27,488 nucleotides of DNA from Gammaproteobacteria bacterium (GCA_003645395.1 QNFC01000003.1:1-27488); one strand, 5' to 3'. Positions 1-8,490 are shown, counted from the stretch's first letter. Notes: generated from the letters alone by a model not told the origin. Made by a program: numbers and translations.

Positions 1-1968
1 CACCTGCCCCTACGGTATGAAGACCGCACCCGCATCACCCCCGTCGGCGCCATGCAGCCAGGCACAGCAGCACAGATACAGGTCACCGTAGAGATGGCGG
101 ACGTCATCTTTCGGCGCCGCCGCACCCTGCTAGTGAGGGTGTTCGATGGCACTGGCACGCTTACCCTGCGATTTTTCCATTTCTCCAGGCATCAACAGAA
201 ACAATTTACTCCAGGCCAACAGCTGATCTGCTTCGGCGACCCTCGGCGGGGTGCTACCACCCTGGAAATAATTCATCCCGAATACACATTAATAAATGAC
301 GAGCGGGCCTCAGCCACCCTGTCTGACCGACTAACACCCATTTACCCGGCCACCGAAGGCATTCAACAACGCACCCTACGCAAGCTCACCGACCAGGTGT
401 TGGAGCAATACCTACCCCAGGTAGAGGAGCTACTGCCCACACAGGTCCTTGCACAGTGGCAATTACCCTCGCTGACGTCGGCTCTGCAAACACTGCATCG
501 ACCCAGTCCCGAAGACTCGCTAAGTGAACTGGTCGACGGCAACCACCCGGCGCGTCAACGCCTCGCAATGGAAGAACTACTCGCCTACCATCTAAGCCTG
601 CTGCGCCGCAGGCGCCAGCGAACCGACGAAGCTGCTACCCCAATCGCCGCCAGCCGGTGGCAAGAACGATTTCTACATGGTTTGCCGTTCAAACCCACCG
701 ATGCCCAGAACCGGGTGATCGCTGAAATCAATCATGACCTGGCGAACCCTTACCCGATGCTACGGTTACTGCAAGGCGATGTTGGCTCCGGCAAAACTCT
801 TGTCGCAGCAGCAGCAGCGTTGCGAACTGCTAAAGCGGGTATGCAAACCGCCCTGATGGCGCCCACTGAGTTGCTCGCCGAGCAGCACTTGAAGACTTTT
901 TCTGGCTGGTTGAGCGACCTTGGGGTTTCAGTTGACTGGCTCACCGGTCGCCACAAAGGCACAACCAGAGCATCGCGCCTGCGGCGTATCGCAAGCGGAG
1001 AAGCTGCCGTCATTATCGGCACTCATGCTCTGTTTCAGGAAGAGGTCGAATTTCATCAACTCGGCCTGGTGATTGTTGACGAACAGCACCGTTTCGGCGT
1101 CCACCAACGCCTTTCCCTACGTGAAAAAGGCCGAGACAAGGGCAAACTCCCCCACCAACTGGTTATGACCGCAACCCCGATCCCGCGCTCCCTGGCCATG
1201 ACTTTCTACGCTGACGTGGAGACCTCCGTTATCGACGAGCTACCACCGGGACGACAATCAATAAACACCGCTGTACTGCCCGAAAGCCGCCGCGATAAAG
1301 TTATCGAACGGATCGCAACAGCTTGCGGCCAGGGCCGGCAGGCTTACTGGGTCTGCCCGCTGATTGACGAATCAGACCTGCTACAGCTGCAAGCTGCATC
1401 CACAACCCGAGACGCGCTACAAGCCGCCCTGCCCCATTTAACCACGGGCCTGATACACGGGCGCATGTCCGCACAGCAAAAAGAAGCGGTGATGGCTGAG
1501 TTCAGTACAGGAAAAATTGACCTGCTGGTGGCAACAACGGTGATCGAGGTCGGCGTGGATGTGCCCAACGCCAGTCTGATGATTATCGAAAATAGTGAAC
1601 GCCTCGGGCTTGCTCAGCTACACCAACTGCGTGGCCGGGTAGGCCGTGGCAGCACCGCCAGTTCCTGCCTGTTGCTCTACTCCAGAGGACTTTCCAACGC
1701 TGCCAAATCCCGCCTGGCAACGATTCGTGAAACCCAGGATGGCTTTGAAATTGCCCGACGCGACCTGCAGCTGCGCGGCCCCGGCGAGTTACTCGGCACT
1801 CGCCAAACCGGCGACCTGCAACTACGCATTGCTGATATTACCCGCGATAGCGACCTGTTTAGTCAGGTACAACAGCTCGCCAAAACCCTCGAAAAACATC
1901 ACCAATCGAGCATCGACCTGCTGATTCAGCGTTGGCTAAAAGGGGCCGACAACTACATCAAGGTCTAA
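1..1968 (+). CDS. recG: ATP-dependent DNA helicase RecG (5' end outside window)
   Basis: RecG remodels stalled replication forks and Holliday junctions in the cytoplasm. The frame is open from base 1, and the codons before the first ATG (position 52) already encode the conserved RecG stretch HLPLRYEDRT, so that ATG is internal and the true start lies upstream. About 655 residues are visible; the family is close to 690, so roughly 40 residues are missing. Seen in order: an OB-fold wedge domain (MRFFHF-like and IHPEY motifs), Walker A GDVGSGKT near 778-801, DEQH box at 1078-1089, TATPIPR motif III, and the C-terminal helicase motifs TTVIEVGVDVPNA and QLRGRVGRG, followed by the RecG-specific tail (GPGELLGTRQTG). 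All key motifs are intact. The next gene, ubiA, is co-directional 85 bases downstream. Confidence 0.97.
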   Translation, partial: HLPLRYEDRTRITPVGAMQPGTAAQIQVTVEMADVIFRRRRTLLVRVFDGTGTLTLRFFHFSRHQQKQFTPGQQLICFGDPRRGATTLEIIHPEYTLINDERASATLSDRLTPIYPATEGIQQRTLRKLTDQVLEQYLPQVEELLPTQVLAQWQLPSLTSALQTLHRPSPEDSLSELVDGNHPARQRLAMEELLAYHLSLLRRRRQRTDEAATPIAASRWQERFLHGLPFKPTDAQNRVIAEINHDLANPYPMLRLLQGDVGSGKTLVAAAAALRTAKAGMQTALMAPTELLAEQHLKTFSGWLSDLGVSVDWLTGRHKGTTRASRLRRIASGEAAVIIGTHALFQEEVEFHQLGLVIVDEQHRFGVHQRLSLREKGRDKGKLPHQLVMTATPIPRSLAMTFYADVETSVIDELPPGRQSINTAVLPESRRDKVIERIATACGQGRQAYWVCPLIDESDLLQLQAASTTRDALQAALPHLTTGLIHGRMSAQQKEAVMAEFSTGKIDLLVATTVIEVGVDVPNASLMIIENSERLGLAQLHQLRGRVGRGSTASSCLLLYSRGLSNAAKSRLATIRETQDGFEIARRDLQLRGPGELLGTRQTGDLQLRIADITRDSDLFSQVQQLAKTLEKHHQSSIDLLIQRWLKGADNYIKV

Positions 1969-2053
1969 CCTCTACACTCCACACGACCTACCCTGACGAC
2001 GCTCAACTGTTAGAATCGGCTCACCCCATTTTGTCTAACCAGACGCCCTAAAC

Positions 2054-2950
2054 ATGTCTGTATCCACTAGCCAACCTGTACGAGCGACCTTTCGAGATTA
2101 TCTACAGCTCACGCGGCTGAATAAGCCGATTGGGCTGCTGCTATTGCTTTGGCCAACCTGGTGGGCGTTATTGCTGGCAGCGCAGGGGCTACCCCAACCA
2201 AAAATTGCACTTATTTTTACTGCGGGAGTGGTATTAATGCGTAGTGCCGGTTGCGCGATTAACGACTACTTTGATCGTGACATTGATGGTGCGGTTGAGC
2301 GCACCGCTAATCGGCCCATCGCCCAGGGTCGGATACCACCATCCCATGCCCTTTGGGTCGCCGCAGTTTTATCGCTGATAAGTCTGCTACTAGTGCTGCA
2401 GCTCAACCGTTTAACCATTCAACTTGCCATCATCGCCGCAGCACTAGCGGCCACCTATCCATTATTCAAACGATTTACTTATTTGCCTCAGGCCTATCTC
2501 GGGGTTGCTTTCGGCTGGGGAATTCCGATGGCCTTTGCTGCGGTTCAGGGAACCGTCCCCGCCATTGCCTGGCTACTATTACTGGCCAATATTTTCTGGA
2601 CTGTCGCCTACGACACTCAATATGCAATGGTCGACAGGGCAGACGATCTGACCATCGGCGTGCGTTCAACAGCTATTTTATTTGGCCAGGATGACTGCCG
2701 CGCAGTCGCAATTTTACAGGTCAGTGCACTAGTCACGCTGCTGCTGGTCGGGCTCCACCCTGATAGCGGACTGAATGGACTCTTTTATCTATTCCTGACC
2801 GGTGCGGCAGGGCTATCAATCTACTTTCAGCGGCTAATCAAAGATCGTGACCGTCAACGCTGTTTGCAGGCGTTTCTACGCAACAACTGGTGGGGCGCAC
2901 TGATATTCGCTGGCATTTTCCTGGATCTTCTGGGGGGTCCCCAGCCATGA
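2054..2950 (+). CDS. ubiA: 4-hydroxybenzoate polyprenyltransferase UbiA
   Basis: An integral membrane prenyltransferase that joins the polyprenyl chain to 4-hydroxybenzoate, the second step of ubiquinone synthesis. The 298-residue length is normal. Both aspartate-rich Mg-diphosphate motifs are intact: NDYFDRDID at residues 70-78 and YDTQYAMVDRADD at 186-198. Many hydrophobic segments are visible (for example around 26-44, 101-117, 122-135 and 168-184), as expected for the nine-helix fold. The ATG has no convincing Shine-Dalgarno sequence. The stop codon overlaps the ubiD start (ATGA), so the two are translationally coupled. No ubiC (chorismate lyase) is next to it; it may be elsewhere in the genome. 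Confidence 0.97.
   Translation: MSVSTSQPVRATFRDYLQLTRLNKPIGLLLLLWPTWWALLLAAQGLPQPKIALIFTAGVVLMRSAGCAINDYFDRDIDGAVERTANRPIAQGRIPPSHALWVAAVLSLISLLLVLQLNRLTIQLAIIAAALAATYPLFKRFTYLPQAYLGVAFGWGIPMAFAAVQGTVPAIAWLLLLANIFWTVAYDTQYAMVDRADDLTIGVRSTAILFGQDDCRAVAILQVSALVTLLLVGLHPDSGLNGLFYLFLTGAAGLSIYFQRLIKDRDRQRCLQAFLRNNWWGALIFAGIFLDLLGGPQP
2930..2944 (+). promoter_or_regulatory. Hairpin directly before the ubiD start
   Basis: CTGGGG at 2930-2935 pairs perfectly with CCCCAG at 2939-2944 across a 3-nt loop GGT. It lies in the last codons of ubiA, two bases before the ubiD ATG, and covers the only purine-rich stretch (G run 2932-2937) that could serve as the ubiD ribosome binding site. A ribosome finishing ubiA would melt it, which would couple the two genes. 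The structure is seen in sequence; the role is inferred. Confidence 0.4.
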
Positions 2951-4419
2951 GCCAAGCTATTCACAGCCTGCGAGGGTTCATCACCCTACTGGAACAAAAA
3001 CAGCAACTTAAACAGATCACAACGCCGGTAGATCCACGCCTGGAAGCAACCGAGATCAGCGATCGAGTATTGCGCAGACAAGGCCCAGCGCTGCTATTCA
3101 ACAACCCGGTCGGTGCTAACCATTCATTGTTAACCAATCTATTTGGCACCGAACAACGGGTCGCCTGGGGGCTAGGGCTCGACTCAACCGATCAGCTTAG
3201 TGAACTTGGTGGCTGGCTTGCGGAGCTGCGCGAACCGCAACCGCCGAACAGCCTTCAACAATTAAGAGACAAATGGCCAGCCTATCGTCGCGCTCTATCC
3301 CTGCGGCCAAAAATCGAAAAACGCGCCCCCTTTATGGAGAACTGCCAGACCGGCTCGGCCGTGGACCTTGCCTGCATGCCGATACAAACCTGCTGGCCAG
3401 AAGATGCCGCACCTCTGGTCACCTGGGCAATGGTCATCACCCGTGGACCACACCATCGACGACAAAACGTCGGCATTTATCGAATGCAGCAGATCGGCCC
3501 GAATCGACTGATCATGCGCTGGCTCGCCCACCGCGGCGGCGCGCTGGATTATCAAGCCTGGCAGGCTCAGCATCCCGAAAAACCATTCCCGGTTACTGTT
3601 GCAATCGGTGCCGACCCCGCGAGCATGTTGGCTTCGGTAATGCCCATTCCAGACAACCTCGGCGAGTTTCATTTTGCCGGCTTGTTACGCGAGGCTCGTA
3701 CCCGGTTAACCCCGTTAGGCGCCGCGCAACTACGCGTTCCCACTGAGTCTGAATGGGTACTGGAAGGTCATATTCACCCCCACGATACCGCTCCAGAAGG
3801 CCCTTTTGGTGACCACACGGGCTATTACAACGAGGTAGAGACTTTTCCGGTATTCACGGTGGACAAGCTTTACCACCGCCATCAAGCGATTTATCACTCC
3901 ACCCACACCGGCAGACCTCCGGATGAACCGGCTATTCTTGGGCTCGCGCTAAACGAGCTCTACACCCCACTACTAAAGAAACAATTTCCAGAAATTGTCG
4001 ATTTCTATTTACCGACTGAAGCCTGCTCATACCGCATGGCTCTGGTGAGTATCAACAAGCAATACCCAGGGCATGCCAAACGGATAATGTTTGGCATCTG
4101 GTCAGTGTTGCGTCAATTCATGTACACCAAAGCGATTATCGTAGTGGATGCCGATATCGACCTGCGTCGCTGGGACGATGTAGTGTGGGCACTAGCGACT
4201 CGCGTGGATCCGGCCCGCGACAGCACTATCGTCAAACAAACCCCGATTGATTATCTTGATTTCGCTTCGCCGATAGCTGGGCTGGGTTCGAAAATAGGTA
4301 TTGATGCGACTAATAAGTGGGCTGGAGAAGTGAACCGAGAATGGGGGCATCCCATCACCATGGATCCAATGGTGATAGAAAAAGTTGATGGCATCTGGGC
4401 GCAACTAGGCCTTGATTAA
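2947..4419 (+). CDS. ubiD: 3-polyprenyl-4-hydroxybenzoate decarboxylase UbiD
   Basis: A prenylated-FMN-dependent decarboxylase that removes the carboxyl group from the UbiA product during ubiquinone synthesis; the cofactor is made by UbiX, which is not in the window. The frame is open from 2890, but ATG 2947 gives MSQAIHSLRGFI, which fits the family N-terminus and overlaps the ubiA stop. The resulting 490 residues match the usual size (about 490-497). Conserved blocks visible include the prFMN/metal region ITRGPHHRRQNVGIYR near residues 161-178, MRWLAHRGGALD, the catalytic-side EGPFGDHTGYYNEVE block near 283-297, STHTGRPPDEP, QFPEIVDFYLP and PIDYLDFASP. It follows ubiA as one transcription unit and ends convergent to the PerM-like gene 41 bases away. 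Confidence 0.96.
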   Translation: MSQAIHSLRGFITLLEQKQQLKQITTPVDPRLEATEISDRVLRRQGPALLFNNPVGANHSLLTNLFGTEQRVAWGLGLDSTDQLSELGGWLAELREPQPPNSLQQLRDKWPAYRRALSLRPKIEKRAPFMENCQTGSAVDLACMPIQTCWPEDAAPLVTWAMVITRGPHHRRQNVGIYRMQQIGPNRLIMRWLAHRGGALDYQAWQAQHPEKPFPVTVAIGADPASMLASVMPIPDNLGEFHFAGLLREARTRLTPLGAAQLRVPTESEWVLEGHIHPHDTAPEGPFGDHTGYYNEVETFPVFTVDKLYHRHQAIYHSTHTGRPPDEPAILGLALNELYTPLLKKQFPEIVDFYLPTEACSYRMALVSINKQYPGHAKRIMFGIWSVLRQFMYTKAIIVVDADIDLRRWDDVVWALATRVDPARDSTIVKQTPIDYLDFASPIAGLGSKIGIDATNKWAGEVNREWGHPITMDPMVIEKVDGIWAQLGLD

Positions 4420-4460
4420 ACCCCAGGCGAGGCTTAAAAGCCGCTCAAAAACCTTTTAAT

Positions 4461-5561
4461 TTAGGCTGATACGGTAGCGCTCTGCTCATCCGTTGATTCT
4501 TCAATTCGCTCATCGCCAGAACCTGGCCATGCATTCAGTACTGTTTTCACCAGTGTGGCCAGCGGAATCGCAAAGAAAACTCCCCAGATTCCCCATAATC
4601 CGCCAAAGAAAAGCACCGCAACGATAATTGCCACCGGGTGAAGATTAACCGCTTCGGAAAACAGTAGCGGTACCAGTACATTGCCATCGATGGCCTGGAT
4701 AATCGCGTAGGCAAGGATCACATAACCAAACTCACCACTCCACCCCCACTGGGAAAAGCCCACCATCGCCACCGGCAACGTGACAACCACCGCACCCACA
4801 TAGGGGATAATTACCGACAGGCCCGTCAACACCCCCAACAACAGCGCATATTGAAGGCCCAATATCGAGAAAATCAGCGCTGTCACGCCACCGACCACCA
4901 CTATCTCAACAAATTTACCGCGCAAGTAGTTACCCATCTGCCGCTCCATCTCTTGCCAGACATTAACCACGAGTGACCGCTGCACCGGCAACTGACGCGC
5001 TATCCATGCAGTAATGACCTGTTTATCTTTTAAAAAGAAAAACACCAAAAACGGCACCAGCACCAGGTAGACCAGCACCGTCATCAAATTGACCAGTGTT
5101 GCGAGCGGATTACTCACCACGGTCTGGCCCCACTGAGCAATCTGCACGGTCACGGATCCGACCATCGCATCTAGCTGCTCAACAGAAATAAACTCCGCAT
5201 ACTCCGCCTGCAAACCCAGCAAACTTTGCCGCCCATGACTTAGCATCTCGGGAGCATTCTGTACTAACGCTTTTAACTGGCCCACCAATACCGGCAACAG
5301 CCCAAACAAGATTAGCGGCACCAACCCAAACGCCAGCCCTGAAATAAGTATCGCTGCCCATAGCCGGCTACAGCCGCGTTTCGTTAACCAGCCAACCAGG
5401 GCCTCGAGAATGTAGGCAATGACTATTGCCGCAAAAACAGGGGCTAACATCGCCCCGGCCAATAACACAATCGCAAAGCCAACACCCAACACCAGCAGTA
5501 ACTCAATCACCGCTGGGTCAGAGAAGTGACGCTTGGACCAGCTACTAAAAAAATCTCTCAT
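4461..5561 (-). CDS. AI-2E family / PerM-type inner membrane protein
   Basis: A polytopic inner-membrane protein of the AI-2E transporter (UPF0118, PerM/TqsA-like) family. Members have been linked to export of autoinducer-2 or to ion/proton antiport; the substrate of PerM-type members is not settled. The 366 residues show the family layout: a short cytoplasmic start (MRDFFSSWSKRHFSDP), paired hydrophobic segments around residues 20-55 and 65-95, a long amphipathic central region (about 100-155), then a C-terminal block of helices with the conserved GVLTGLSVIIPYVGA and the closing segment GGLWGIWGVFFAIPLATLVK. The charged tail (DERIEESTDEQ) is probably cytoplasmic. It is transcribed divergently from fabA across a 189-bp gap and convergently with ubiD. 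Confidence 0.9.
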   Translation of the reverse strand: MRDFFSSWSKRHFSDPAVIELLLVLGVGFAIVLLAGAMLAPVFAAIVIAYILEALVGWLTKRGCSRLWAAILISGLAFGLVPLILFGLLPVLVGQLKALVQNAPEMLSHGRQSLLGLQAEYAEFISVEQLDAMVGSVTVQIAQWGQTVVSNPLATLVNLMTVLVYLVLVPFLVFFFLKDKQVITAWIARQLPVQRSLVVNVWQEMERQMGNYLRGKFVEIVVVGGVTALIFSILGLQYALLLGVLTGLSVIIPYVGAVVVTLPVAMVGFSQWGWSGEFGYVILAYAIIQAIDGNVLVPLLFSEAVNLHPVAIIVAVLFFGGLWGIWGVFFAIPLATLVKTVLNAWPGSGDERIEESTDEQSATVSA

Positions 5562-5675
5562 AATTGCCGTATGTTCACCATTTTAAAATAGAGCCGAAAG
5601 GGATTTTTAAAACCTTGATTATCGCCCTTTTAGATCACTAGCGGTCTACCAAATACGAAGTCGGTTTTGCTAGGC

Positions 5676-5681
5676 TATAAT
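5676..5681 (+). promoter_or_regulatory. Candidate -10 element of the fabA promoter
   Basis: A perfect TATAAT sits 70 bases before the GTG start of fabA in the divergent fabA / PerM-like gap. No good -35 hexamer is found at 16-18 bases upstream (bases 5652-5659 are AT-rich without a TTGACA match), so it could depend on an activator, as fabA does on FadR in E. coli, or be a chance match. I could not identify a FadR or FabR operator with certainty. Confidence 0.4.
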
Positions 5682-5750
5682 GCGGCAAAAACCCTCCAGC
5701 ATCGACCATACTGGGGCCATGTCACCTTAAAATCTATAGCGATAACAGCC

Positions 5751-6254
5751 GTGCCAACCAAACCTGACCATTATGACTACGAACAGCTATTACGCTGTGC
5801 CCGCGGCGAACTTTTCGGCCCTGGAAATGCCCAACTGCCATCGCCGCCAATGTTGATGTTTGACCGAATCGTCAAAATTAACGAAACCGGCGGGAAATAC
5901 GGTAAAGGATTTATCCAGGCAGAACTCGATATCAATCCCGAATTATGGTTCTTTGGCTGCCACTTTGAGGGAGACCCGGTAATGCCAGGCTGTCTGGGAC
6001 TGGACGCCATGTGGCAACTACTTGGGTTTTTCCTGGGCTGGCATGGAAACCCGGGCAAAGGCCGGGCGTTGGGGGCAGAAAAAATAGGCTTTTCCGGCGA
6101 AGTGACTCCAAACAATACACTCGTCACCTACCGAATTAATATTAAACGACTGATCACTCGTAAATTAATTATGGGACTTGCCGACGGCAGCATGGACGTA
6201 GATGGTGAAGAAATCTACAGCTCCGCTAGTCTGCGGGTCGGTCTTTTTAAATAA
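5751..6254 (+). CDS. fabA: 3-hydroxydecanoyl-ACP dehydratase/isomerase FabA
   Basis: Dehydrates 3-hydroxydecanoyl-ACP and isomerises trans-2- to cis-3-decenoyl-ACP, the branch point into unsaturated fatty acids; a cytoplasmic homodimer. The frame is open from a TTG at 5667, but a GTG at 5751 gives MPTKPDHYDYEQLL, which places GELFG at exactly the same distance from the start (residues 19-23) as in E. coli FabA. It yields 167 residues against 171-172 usually. A GTG at 5721 is an alternative. The hot-dog fold active-site histidine is H71 (GCHFEGDPVMPG) and the aspartate is D85 (LGLDAMWQ). It is followed 23 bases later by fabB. Confidence 0.95.
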   Translation: MPTKPDHYDYEQLLRCARGELFGPGNAQLPSPPMLMFDRIVKINETGGKYGKGFIQAELDINPELWFFGCHFEGDPVMPGCLGLDAMWQLLGFFLGWHGNPGKGRALGAEKIGFSGEVTPNNTLVTYRINIKRLITRKLIMGLADGSMDVDGEEIYSSASLRVGLFK

Positions 6255-6277
6255 CCACACTGAGGCGGAAGAACACA

Positions 6278-7498
6278 ATGAATCGACGGGTGGTAATCAC
6301 TGGCCTGGGAATCAACTCTAGCATTGGCATCGGTACCGCCGAGGTAACCGAGTCTCTTCGCGAGGGCCGGTCCGGCATTGAATACAGTGAAGTTTACGAA
6401 CAGCAGGGACTCAGGTCCCGTGTCCATGGACCCATCCGCATTAATGCGGCAGAATTGATCGACCGAAAACTCTATCGCTTTATGGGCGACGCTGCTGCGT
6501 TTGCCTACCTGGCGATGCGCGAGGCAATCGAAGATGCCGGGCTTGATCCCGAGCAGGTCTCTAACACCCGCACTGGCCTGGTGGCCGGGTCAGGGGGTGC
6601 ATCGACCGCAAACAATTTGTTGGCCATCGACACCCTCAGGGAAAAAGGCATTCGCCGCGTTGGCCCTTATATGGTTACTAAAACCATGGGCAGTACAGTG
6701 TCTGCCTGTCTTAGCACCGCCTACAAAATTCGTGGGGTGAATTACTCAATCACCTCAGCCTGTTCCACTAGCGCCCACTGCATGGGCCACGCCGCCGAAT
6801 TGATCCAGATGGGAAAACAGGACATGGTGTTTGCCGGCGGCGGCGAAGAAGTCGACTGGACCTTGTCAGTTTTATTTGATGGCATGGGCGCCCTCTCCAG
6901 TAAATATAACGATACCCCCACCCAGGCATCCCGTGCATTCGATCAGGACCGAGATGGCTTTGTCATTTCCGGCGGCGGCGGCATAGTCGTGATGGAAGAG
7001 CTGGAGCACGCACGTGCCCGGGGGGCAAAAATCTACGGCGAACTGGTCGGCTACGGCGCCACATCTGACGGTTTTGACATGGTGCAGCCCTCCGGCGAGG
7101 GAGCCATTCTCTGCATGCAACAGGCGCTAGCAACGACCAACAGCCCCATTGACTACATTAATGCACACGGCACCAGCACACCGGTGGGTGACACCAAAGA
7201 ACTAGCAGCAATTCGGTCAGTGTTCGACGACCAGATACCACCCATTAGCTCAACAAAATCACTAACCGGTCATGCGCTTGGCGCCGCTGGGGTTAACGAA
7301 GCGATCTATAGCTTACTAATGTTGAAAAATGATTTCATCACCGCTTCGGCTAATATCGACACCCCTGACGAAGCAGCAGCGGGCATACCTCTAGTCCGCG
7401 AACGGCTAGATAACGCAGCCCTCGAAACCGTTATGTCTAACAGCTTTGGCTTTGGCGGCACCAATGCCTGCCTGGTGATGAAAAAGACAGTTGCCTAA
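6278..7498 (+). CDS. fabB: 3-oxoacyl-ACP synthase I FabB
   Basis: The beta-ketoacyl-ACP synthase that elongates the cis-3-decenoyl-ACP made by FabA, so the fabAB pair commits carbon to unsaturated fatty acids. It has 406 residues, normal for KAS I. The thiolase-fold catalytic set is complete: C162 in the SITSACSTSAH block, H297 in NAHGTSTPVGD, K327, and H332 in SLTGHALGAAG. The glycine-rich C-terminal signature NSFGFGGTN is present. The start ATG is preceded by an AGGCGGAAG purine stretch 7-15 bases upstream. A strong intrinsic terminator follows at 7521-7552, closing the fabAB operon. Confidence 0.97.
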   Translation: MNRRVVITGLGINSSIGIGTAEVTESLREGRSGIEYSEVYEQQGLRSRVHGPIRINAAELIDRKLYRFMGDAAAFAYLAMREAIEDAGLDPEQVSNTRTGLVAGSGGASTANNLLAIDTLREKGIRRVGPYMVTKTMGSTVSACLSTAYKIRGVNYSITSACSTSAHCMGHAAELIQMGKQDMVFAGGGEEVDWTLSVLFDGMGALSSKYNDTPTQASRAFDQDRDGFVISGGGGIVVMEELEHARARGAKIYGELVGYGATSDGFDMVQPSGEGAILCMQQALATTNSPIDYINAHGTSTPVGDTKELAAIRSVFDDQIPPISSTKSLTGHALGAAGVNEAIYSLLMLKNDFITASANIDTPDEAAAGIPLVRERLDNAALETVMSNSFGFGGTNACLVMKKTVA

Positions 7499-7520
7499 AC
7501 TGGCTTGCCGCTGACCGGTT

Positions 7521-7552
7521 GCGCCACTAAATGTTTTTAGTGGCGCCTTTTC
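7521..7552 (+). terminator. Rho-independent terminator after fabB
   Basis: A perfect 11-bp stem, GCGCCACTAAA at 7521-7531 with TTTAGTGGCGC at 7536-7546, with a TGTT loop and followed by CTTTTCT. It lies 22 bases after the fabB stop and points in the fabAB direction. On the other strand the stem lacks a trailing T run, so it would serve the minus-strand cytochrome gene poorly. Confidence 0.9.
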
Positions 7553-7598
7553 TGTTGAACAAAACCGCTATTGGTGCGTAAACACTTGGGCTAAAGAC

Positions 7599-8123
7599 CT
7601 ACTCCGTGGCGGCGACCATATAGTCAACCGCTAGCCTGATCTGGTCGTCAGGAAGATGCATGAAACCTCCCTTCGCAGGCATCGCCTGAAAGCCAGTCAA
7701 CGAATGCTCATAAAGCACATCGATACCCTGAGCGAGACGCGGCTCCCAGTCGGCCTGGTCAGCATACTTTGGCGCTCCTGCCAAACCAGTGCCATGGCAG
7801 GTGACGCAAGCGGTGTTATAGACGCCTTCACCATCTAACACTACTACCACTGCGGCAGAGGCCTCTTCAGCTTCAGGCTCTACCTTTTCTGGCGGGGCCT
7901 GCGGCACCAAACTACTGGACACAAACAGCGTTCCGTCGGTTAAAGCAACTTTGCTCACCGGCTCAATTCGACTGGCAGCAGCCTCAACTTCCATCACATC
8001 TGGGCCAGAATCGGTAAGGCTTGCGATCACCGACCCCAGGATAATTAGCCCAACCGCTAACACACTCATCAAAAAGATCAGCAGTGCAAAGGTCTTAACA
8101 AAGGGATCTTGTTGTTCGCTCAC
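7599..8123 (-). CDS. Membrane-anchored monohaem c-type cytochrome (cytochrome c5-like)
   Basis: A class I cytochrome c of the c5 / c555 type with one haem site. It has 174 residues: one N-terminal membrane helix (about 11-36, uncleaved anchor likely), an acidic and alanine/proline-rich linker (about 40-95), then the haem domain with CVTCH at 106-110 and a probable axial methionine M148 in FQAMPAKGGF. The haem domain would be periplasmic and carry electrons between respiratory complexes; the partner is unknown. The start is a GTG with a GAGG motif 7 bases upstream. In related bacteria such genes often sit near fabAB or tRNA genes without functional linkage; here it stands alone. Confidence 0.9.
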   Translation of the reverse strand: MSEQQDPFVKTFALLIFLMSVLAVGLIILGSVIASLTDSGPDVMEVEAAASRIEPVSKVALTDGTLFVSSSLVPQAPPEKVEPEAEEASAAVVVVLDGEGVYNTACVTCHGTGLAGAPKYADQADWEPRLAQGIDVLYEHSLTGFQAMPAKGGFMHLPDDQIRLAVDYMVAATE

Positions 8124-8230
8124 GAATATTCCTCAAATACAGGTAGAAGGCCGCCGCAGGCAGCTTACAAAAAACTAAAAAGGTAACGGATTATTATATC
8201 GGGAATCGACCCGCTCCGGTAGCGCCAACA

Positions 8231-8259
8231 TAGACTGACCGCTACGATTCCGGTATCCT
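8231..8259 (+). promoter_or_regulatory. Candidate stable-RNA promoter of tRNA-Arg
   Basis: TAGACT (8231-8236) and TATCCT (8254-8259) are spaced by 17 bases and followed by the GC-rich stretch GCCGCCC, as in discriminators of stringently controlled stable-RNA promoters. The -10 ends 31 bases before the mature tRNA. The hexamers are imperfect, so this is a prediction only. Confidence 0.35.
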
Positions 8260-8290
8260 TTGCCGCCCTGCAATTTTGTCAAAACACATT

Positions 8291-8367
8291 GCGCCCGTAG
8301 CTCAGCTGGATAGAGTATCGGCCTCCGAAGCCGAGGGTCAGAGGTTCGAATCCTCTCGGGCGCGCCA
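8291..8367 (+). tRNA. tRNA-Arg (anticodon CCG)
   Basis: A 77-nt cloverleaf. The acceptor strand GCGCCCG (8291-8297) pairs with CGGGCGC (8357-8363), the discriminator is G and CCA is encoded (8365-8367). The D-arm is GCTCAGCTGGATAGAGT, the anticodon stem is TCGGC/GCCGA with loop CTCCGAA, giving anticodon CCG, and the T-arm GAGG-TTCGAAT-CCTC is intact. It is nearly identical in the acceptor, D and T regions to E. coli tRNA-Arg(CCG). The 3' end is repeated at 8473-8490. Confidence 0.97.
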
Positions 8368-8437
8368 TTTTGCTTCGCAACAAGTATCGATTCCGAGGAT
8401 TTCCAGCCCTCAAGCTCCGCTTTCGCGCGTTCCGCCG

Positions 8438-8459
8438 GAAATTGCTCAGCCGCAATTTC
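8438..8459. other. Perfect hairpin between tRNA and its 3'-end repeat
   Basis: GAAATTGC at 8438-8445 pairs with GCAATTTC at 8452-8459 across the loop TCAGCC. There is no T run on either side, so it is not a typical terminator. It lies in the non-coding stretch between the tRNA and the repeated tRNA end. Confidence 0.6.
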
Positions 8460-8472
8460 TGTTCGGCTACAC

Positions 8473-8490
8473 CCTCTCGGGCGCACCATT
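8473..8490 (+). repeat. Direct repeat of the tRNA-Arg 3' end
   Basis: These 18 bases match 17 of 18 bases of 8352-8369 (T-arm 3' strand, acceptor strand, CCA and two following bases). The only difference is A for G at the discriminator position. A short GTTCG also precedes both copies. It could be an attachment-site scar left by an integrase that targets this tRNA, or a member of a tRNA-linked repeat family. No integrase gene is in the window. Confidence 0.75.

Noticed and set aside
52..1968. ATG at 52 as the recG start
   Set aside because: The bases before it in the same frame encode HLPLRYEDRT, a conserved RecG block, so the gene begins outside the window.
1993..2016. CTGACG and TAGAAT as a ubiA promoter
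   Set aside because: The spacer is only 12 bases, too short for a sigma-70 promoter.
3273..3746. 157-codon plus-strand frame inside ubiD
   Set aside because: A shadow frame of a strongly conserved gene, with arginine/serine-rich content typical of out-of-frame translation.
4420..4460. GGCTT-AA-AAGCC as a terminator between ubiD and the PerM-like gene
   Set aside because: The stem is 5 bp with a 2-nt loop and no T run follows on either strand.
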